A stretch of DNA of 8,430 bases, taken from positions 1 to 8,430 of the forward strand of contig DASRYU010000168.1 of the NCBI GenBank assembly GCA_035687045.1. The letters are read 5' to 3'. Each line of letters opens with the position of its first letter. The first letter of the stretch is position 1. Below are positions 5,993 to 8,430 of this stretch, piece by piece. A program made the translations under genes and the position numbers. The stretch comes from JAJPHT01 sp035687045 (GTDB lineage Archaea; Thermoplasmatota; SW-10-69-26; JACQPN01; JAJPHT01). The notes under the pieces are model-generated. The model made no database searches. It was not told the DNA's origin and saw nothing but the letters and a program-made list of their open reading frames with translations.

Positions 5993-6316
5993 ATGACCCT
6001 CACGCTGGAAGAGCTCTGGGTGAAGGCGGCCGTCGAGCACCGCCTCGTCCACGTCTCCTACAAGAACCCCGAGACGAAGCTCGTCTACAACAAGCGCGAC
6101 ATCCGCCCCGAGCTCGTGACGGCGGACGACGGGGGCCAGACCACCCTGTGGGGGCTCCTCAACCACAACCCGTTCGTCGGCCTCAAGGCGTTCAGCCCCA
6201 AGTTCTTCGAGGGCGCGCGCCTCACGAACGAGACCTTCAAGCCGGCGCCCGGCTCGCGCTGGCAGGAGCTCGTTCCCATCTACCAGGAGCTCGGCCTCAA
6301 GGACAAGAACGCCTGA
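5993..6316 (+). CDS. Small stand-alone WYL-like protein
   Basis: A 107-residue protein with no signal peptide or membrane helix. The order of elements recalls a WYL domain: an N-terminal helix (LEELWVKAAVEHR), a strand LVHVSYKN (compare the 'v.i.Y' strand of WYL), RDIRPELVTADDGG (compare 'R.v.P..l'), LWGLLNHNP, and FSPKFFEGARLTNETFKP at about 68-85 (compare 'R.F.ldRI..a......F.P'). WYL domains are SH3-like and often sense nucleic acid or nucleotide ligands in transcription regulators. Here no helix-turn-helix domain is attached, so a DNA-binding role is not supported. The assignment rests on pattern resemblance only and is moderate. The ATG at 5993 is used because upstream in-frame sequence is the repeat spacer; the nearby ATG at 5985 is out of frame. 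The gene is divergent from the DUF3198-like gene and convergent with the protease gene. Confidence 0.8.
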   Translation: MTLTLEELWVKAAVEHRLVHVSYKNPETKLVYNKRDIRPELVTADDGGQTTLWGLLNHNPFVGLKAFSPKFFEGARLTNETFKPAPGSRWQELVPIYQELGLKDKNA

Positions 6317-6320
6317 GCCC

Positions 6321-6360
6321 CGCGCGCACGCGCGAGCCCTTCTTTTCCCGTTTCCTTCCC
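6321..6360 (+). terminator. Probable terminator after the WYL-like gene
   Basis: A GC palindrome (CGCGCG, CA, CGCGCG at 6321-6334) is followed by a pyrimidine-rich tract with T-runs at 6338-6360 (TTCTTTTCCC and TTTCCTTCCC). Archaeal termination typically uses T-rich tracts on the coding strand, so the tract itself may be the active part. It lies in the 73-base spacer between convergent genes. Confidence 0.5.
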
Positions 6361-6389
6361 GCCCGAGCGGAGGCGCTGCCCCCCCGCCG

Positions 6390-7889
6390 CTACCCGAGAA
6401 GCTGGATGAGGGGGGGCGCCACGACGGGGAGCAGGATGAGGCCGAGGATGAAGAAGCCGAGCGCCCGCGTGGCGCGCGACACCTTCGCGTTCACTCGGTC
6501 AAGCTTCGCCTGCGTCTCGTCGTCCTTCCCCCGAAGCTGCAGGCCGCCCATCTCGAGGCGCTCCACCTCGAGGCGGTCGCGGTCGACCTGATAGCGGCGC
6601 ATCAGGCGCTCGGAGAGCGTCGCGCGGAACATCTGGCCGCCATCGAGCGGCCCGGCGGGGAGGGCGTTGAAGGTGCCCAGCATCAGGTTGAGCCAGACGA
6701 CCCAGTAGAGGAACGTCGCCATGCCGTAGAAGACGGGCGCGGGGAGGCCGGCGAGCGGGCCGGTCACCTCGAAGTGCCCCGTCCAGGGCTGCGCCATGAC
6801 GTCGATGCCCTGCGTGAAGATGAAGAACGGGTACCCGAGGTAGAACCCGAATGCGCCGAGGCTCGAGAAGGGGGACTCGATGGCGCCGCGCATGGCGTCG
6901 AGGCTCGCGGGGCCGCTCAGGCCGATGCTGTAGACGCCGAGGTACGCCTTGCCGCGCTCGCTCGCGTTGTAGCCGCCCTCGGAGGCGGGGCGCCCCTCGA
7001 GCTGCGGCGCGATGGCGCGCAGGTGCTCGTAGCGGTCGCCAGGGACGGCCGTGGTGCGGCGTTCGACGCCGTCGCGGACGTAGACGATCTCGACGGGTTG
7101 CCCCGAGCGCGTCTCGTTGAGCACGCGGGTGAAGGAGGCGCGGTCCTCGATGGGGCGGCCTCCGATGTGCGTGACGAGGTCGGCCGCGCGAAGCCCCGCG
7201 AGCTCGGCGGGCTGCCCCTCCTCGACGCCGATGACGAGGACGCCGTTGCCGTTGTTGACGGGCTGCATGTTCCCGACGAACAGCGAGGAGAGGAGGAGCC
7301 CGGCGAGGACGGCGAGAAGGATGTTCGACGTGGGGCCCGCCGCGAAGACGCGGTTCTTCTGCCGGGTCGTCGCGCGCATGAGGTCCTCGTCGTGCGGCTC
7401 GACGAAGGCGCCGATGGGGAGGATGAAGAAGACGAGGCCGAGCGACTTCACGCGCAGCTTCGCGACGTAGGCCATGACGCCGTGCGCGCCCTCGTGGATA
7501 ACGAGCGCGACGATGAGCGCCGCGATGCCGTAGCCGACGGGGATGAGCGGGTTGACGCCGGGCAGGCCGATGAGCTGGCGGAACTCGGGCGCGTTCTGCG
7601 CCGACTCCTGCGGCTGCGTCACGTACTGGACGAGCATCAGGATGAGGAGCGCGAAGACCGCGAGCCCCATGAACCACGTGAGGCCGATGCCGACGTCGGC
7701 GACGGCGTTCCAGAGGCGGTGGGGGCGCGACACCTTCTCGATGGTGCGCTTGCCCAGCTGCGTGCGCCAGAGGAGGAGCGGGCCCGTGAACTCGAAGCCG
7801 CCAGGGAGCGGGCCCTGGCGCTGCCGAAGGAGGAAGTAGAGGCCGAGGTACCCGGCGAGGAGCACCCCGAACACGAGCCAGCCGTTCAA
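6390..7889 (-). CDS. Site-2 protease family intramembrane metalloprotease (M50) with PDZ domain
   Basis: Membrane zinc protease that cuts substrates inside the bilayer, as in regulated intramembrane proteolysis; about 499 residues. N-terminal helix at about 4-22, a helix at about 66-90, a catalytic helix with HEGAH at 132-136 (two His zinc ligands and the catalytic Glu133), FAAGPTSN at 182-189, a helix at about 187-205, a PDZ-like domain at about 210-285 (VIGVEEGQPAELAGLRAAD...IGGRPI), a helix at about 385-405 leading into FNALPAGPLDGG at 407-418 (third zinc ligand Asp416), a charged stretch at about 425-475, and a last helix at about 476-497. The start is uncertain. The frame runs on to 8381, but beyond 7937 it shadows the neighbouring gene. 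TTG at 7889 (MNGWLVFG) begins right before helix 1 and has GGAG 9 bases upstream; GTG at 7874 is an alternative. It sits 47 bases after the upstream secreted-protein gene, so co-transcription is possible; the substrate is unknown. Confidence 0.93.
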   Translation of the reverse strand: MNGWLVFGVLLAGYLGLYFLLRQRQGPLPGGFEFTGPLLLWRTQLGKRTIEKVSRPHRLWNAVADVGIGLTWFMGLAVFALLILMLVQYVTQPQESAQNAPEFRQLIGLPGVNPLIPVGYGIAALIVALVIHEGAHGVMAYVAKLRVKSLGLVFFILPIGAFVEPHDEDLMRATTRQKNRVFAAGPTSNILLAVLAGLLLSSLFVGNMQPVNNGNGVLVIGVEEGQPAELAGLRAADLVTHIGGRPIEDRASFTRVLNETRSGQPVEIVYVRDGVERRTTAVPGDRYEHLRAIAPQLEGRPASEGGYNASERGKAYLGVYSIGLSGPASLDAMRGAIESPFSSLGAFGFYLGYPFFIFTQGIDVMAQPWTGHFEVTGPLAGLPAPVFYGMATFLYWVVWLNLMLGTFNALPAGPLDGGQMFRATLSERLMRRYQVDRDRLEVERLEMGGLQLRGKDDETQAKLDRVNAKVSRATRALGFFILGLILLPVVAPPLIQLLG

Positions 7890-7936
7890 CGGCGGGGACT
7901 CCGTGCCCTCTCGCTTAAGGGTTGTCGGACGGGCGC

Positions 7937-8430
7937 TCAGGCCGCCGCGGTGTAGTCGGCTGCGGGCGCCTGGTCGTAGAAGAGGCTCACGAAGAGCGTG
8001 AACGGCACCTCGTGGGCCGGCCCCTTGGCGTTGACGTGGAGCGTCCAGTCGCCGAGGATGGCGAGCGCTTCGGCCTCGGTGACGAGGACCGTCGCGCGCC
8101 CCTCCGGCTGCCCGGGGGCGCCGCCGGCCGCGACCCAGCGGTGGCCCGTGTAGGGCTGCGGGGGCGCGGGCGTCATGGGGTCGTAGTCGGCGGCGGCGAC
8201 GATGAGGTCGAGGTCGAACTGCTCGTGCGTCCACACGAGCTCGACGACGATGCCCTTGAGCCCCTCGACGACGGCGAAGGCGACGTCGGCGTTCTCCCCC
8301 GCCGGCGCGACCTGCGCGCAGCAGAGCGCGCCCGCGGGCGTCGACGCGGAGGCCCCGGCGCCCGTGATGCTCCCGGCCCACGAGAGGACCTCGACGCGCG
8401 GCGCGGGCGCAGGCGCGGGCGCCTCCTCCG
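7937..8430 (-). CDS. C-terminal part of a probable secreted protein (N-terminus beyond the window)
   Basis: An incomplete gene: 163 codons to the TGA stop, open to the window edge. The visible part begins with an Ala-Pro linker (EEAPAPAPAPR), then a beta-rich domain: VEVLSWAGSITGAG, a CC pair in GALCCAQVAP, GENADVAFAVVEGLKGIVVELVW, FDLDLIVAAADYD, GRATVLVTEAEALAILGDWTLHVNAKGP and VPFTLFVSLFYDQ. The alternation of hydrophobic strands and the 'DLDL ... GDWTLHV' pattern recall the extracellular jelly-roll domains of the pre-peptidase C-terminal type, but I cannot confirm this. An Ala/Pro linker before such a domain is common in archaeal lipoproteins and exported proteins; the signal peptide would be outside the window. 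A GTG at 8236 is an internal codon, since the same frame continues upstream with protein-like sequence. No C-terminal membrane helix is present. It lies upstream of the site-2 protease on the same strand. Confidence 0.7.
   Translation of the reverse strand, partial: EEAPAPAPAPRVEVLSWAGSITGAGASASTPAGALCCAQVAPAGENADVAFAVVEGLKGIVVELVWTHEQFDLDLIVAAADYDPMTPAPPQPYTGHRWVAAGGAPGQPEGRATVLVTEAEALAILGDWTLHVNAKGPAHEVPFTLFVSLFYDQAPAADYTAAA

Noticed and set aside
4392..5993. 533-codon minus-strand open frame over trmJ and the DUF3198-like gene
   Set aside because: Product is Arg/Pro/Ala low complexity; trmJ and the membrane protein are in another frame with clear family motifs.
5645..6003. Minus-strand frames through the repeat spacer, including an N-terminal extension of the DUF3198-like protein
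   Set aside because: They translate into Ser, Leu-Val and Arg-Pro runs that come from the tandem repeats, with no ribosome binding site.
7890..8381. N-terminal extension of the protease by about 160 residues
   Set aside because: It overlaps a different frame with better protein character (beta-rich secreted domain ending at 7937), and the extension is Arg/Gly/Ala-rich.
1..8430. A new multi-gene defence or mobile system
   Set aside because: No nuclease, helicase, transposase, integrase, toxin-antitoxin pair or reverse transcriptase is visible; genes are housekeeping, transport and envelope functions.

Overview
This is a very GC-rich window that most likely comes from an archaeon. The proline--tRNA ligase is of the archaeal/eukaryotic type, with a zinc-binding C-terminal domain ending in Tyr. 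TATA-like elements sit about 25 bases from the likely transcription starts, and one gene resembles a Thermoplasma membrane family (DUF3198). A high-GC lineage of Thermoplasmatota is my best guess; it is inferred from gene content, not from a database search.

Layout, left to right. proS lies on the minus strand (10-1470) and is divergent from a small two-helix membrane protein on the plus strand (1575-1853); both appear to share one TATA element at 1499-1505. A NapA-type Na+/H+ antiporter (1954-3165, plus) follows. It converges on, and overlaps by 28 bases, a minus-strand gene for a surface-anchored secreted protein with a duplicated four-cysteine domain (3138-4325). Upstream of that on the minus strand are trmJ (tRNA 2'-O-methyltransferase, 4403-5245) and a small membrane protein resembling DUF3198 (5252-5644); these two are 6 bases apart and look like an operon. 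A 348-base divergent intergenic region (5645-5992) holds a strong 10-bp hairpin and several unrelated short tandem repeats. It is followed by a small plus-strand WYL-like protein (5993-6316), a convergent spacer with a pyrimidine-rich terminator, and on the minus strand a site-2 protease (6390-7889). Upstream of that lies the C-terminal part of a probably secreted protein, cut by the window edge (7937-8430).

The window mixes translation genes (proS, trmJ) with membrane and cell-surface functions (antiporter, two small membrane proteins, two secreted proteins, an intramembrane protease). I found no transposase, CRISPR array, phage gene, tRNA or rRNA. No clearly new multi-gene system is visible. 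The most unusual items are the duplicated-cysteine surface protein, the intergenic cluster of different tandem repeats, the stand-alone WYL-like protein and the shared bidirectional promoter. Most long open frames opposite the real genes come from GC-rich codon use and are not listed as genes.
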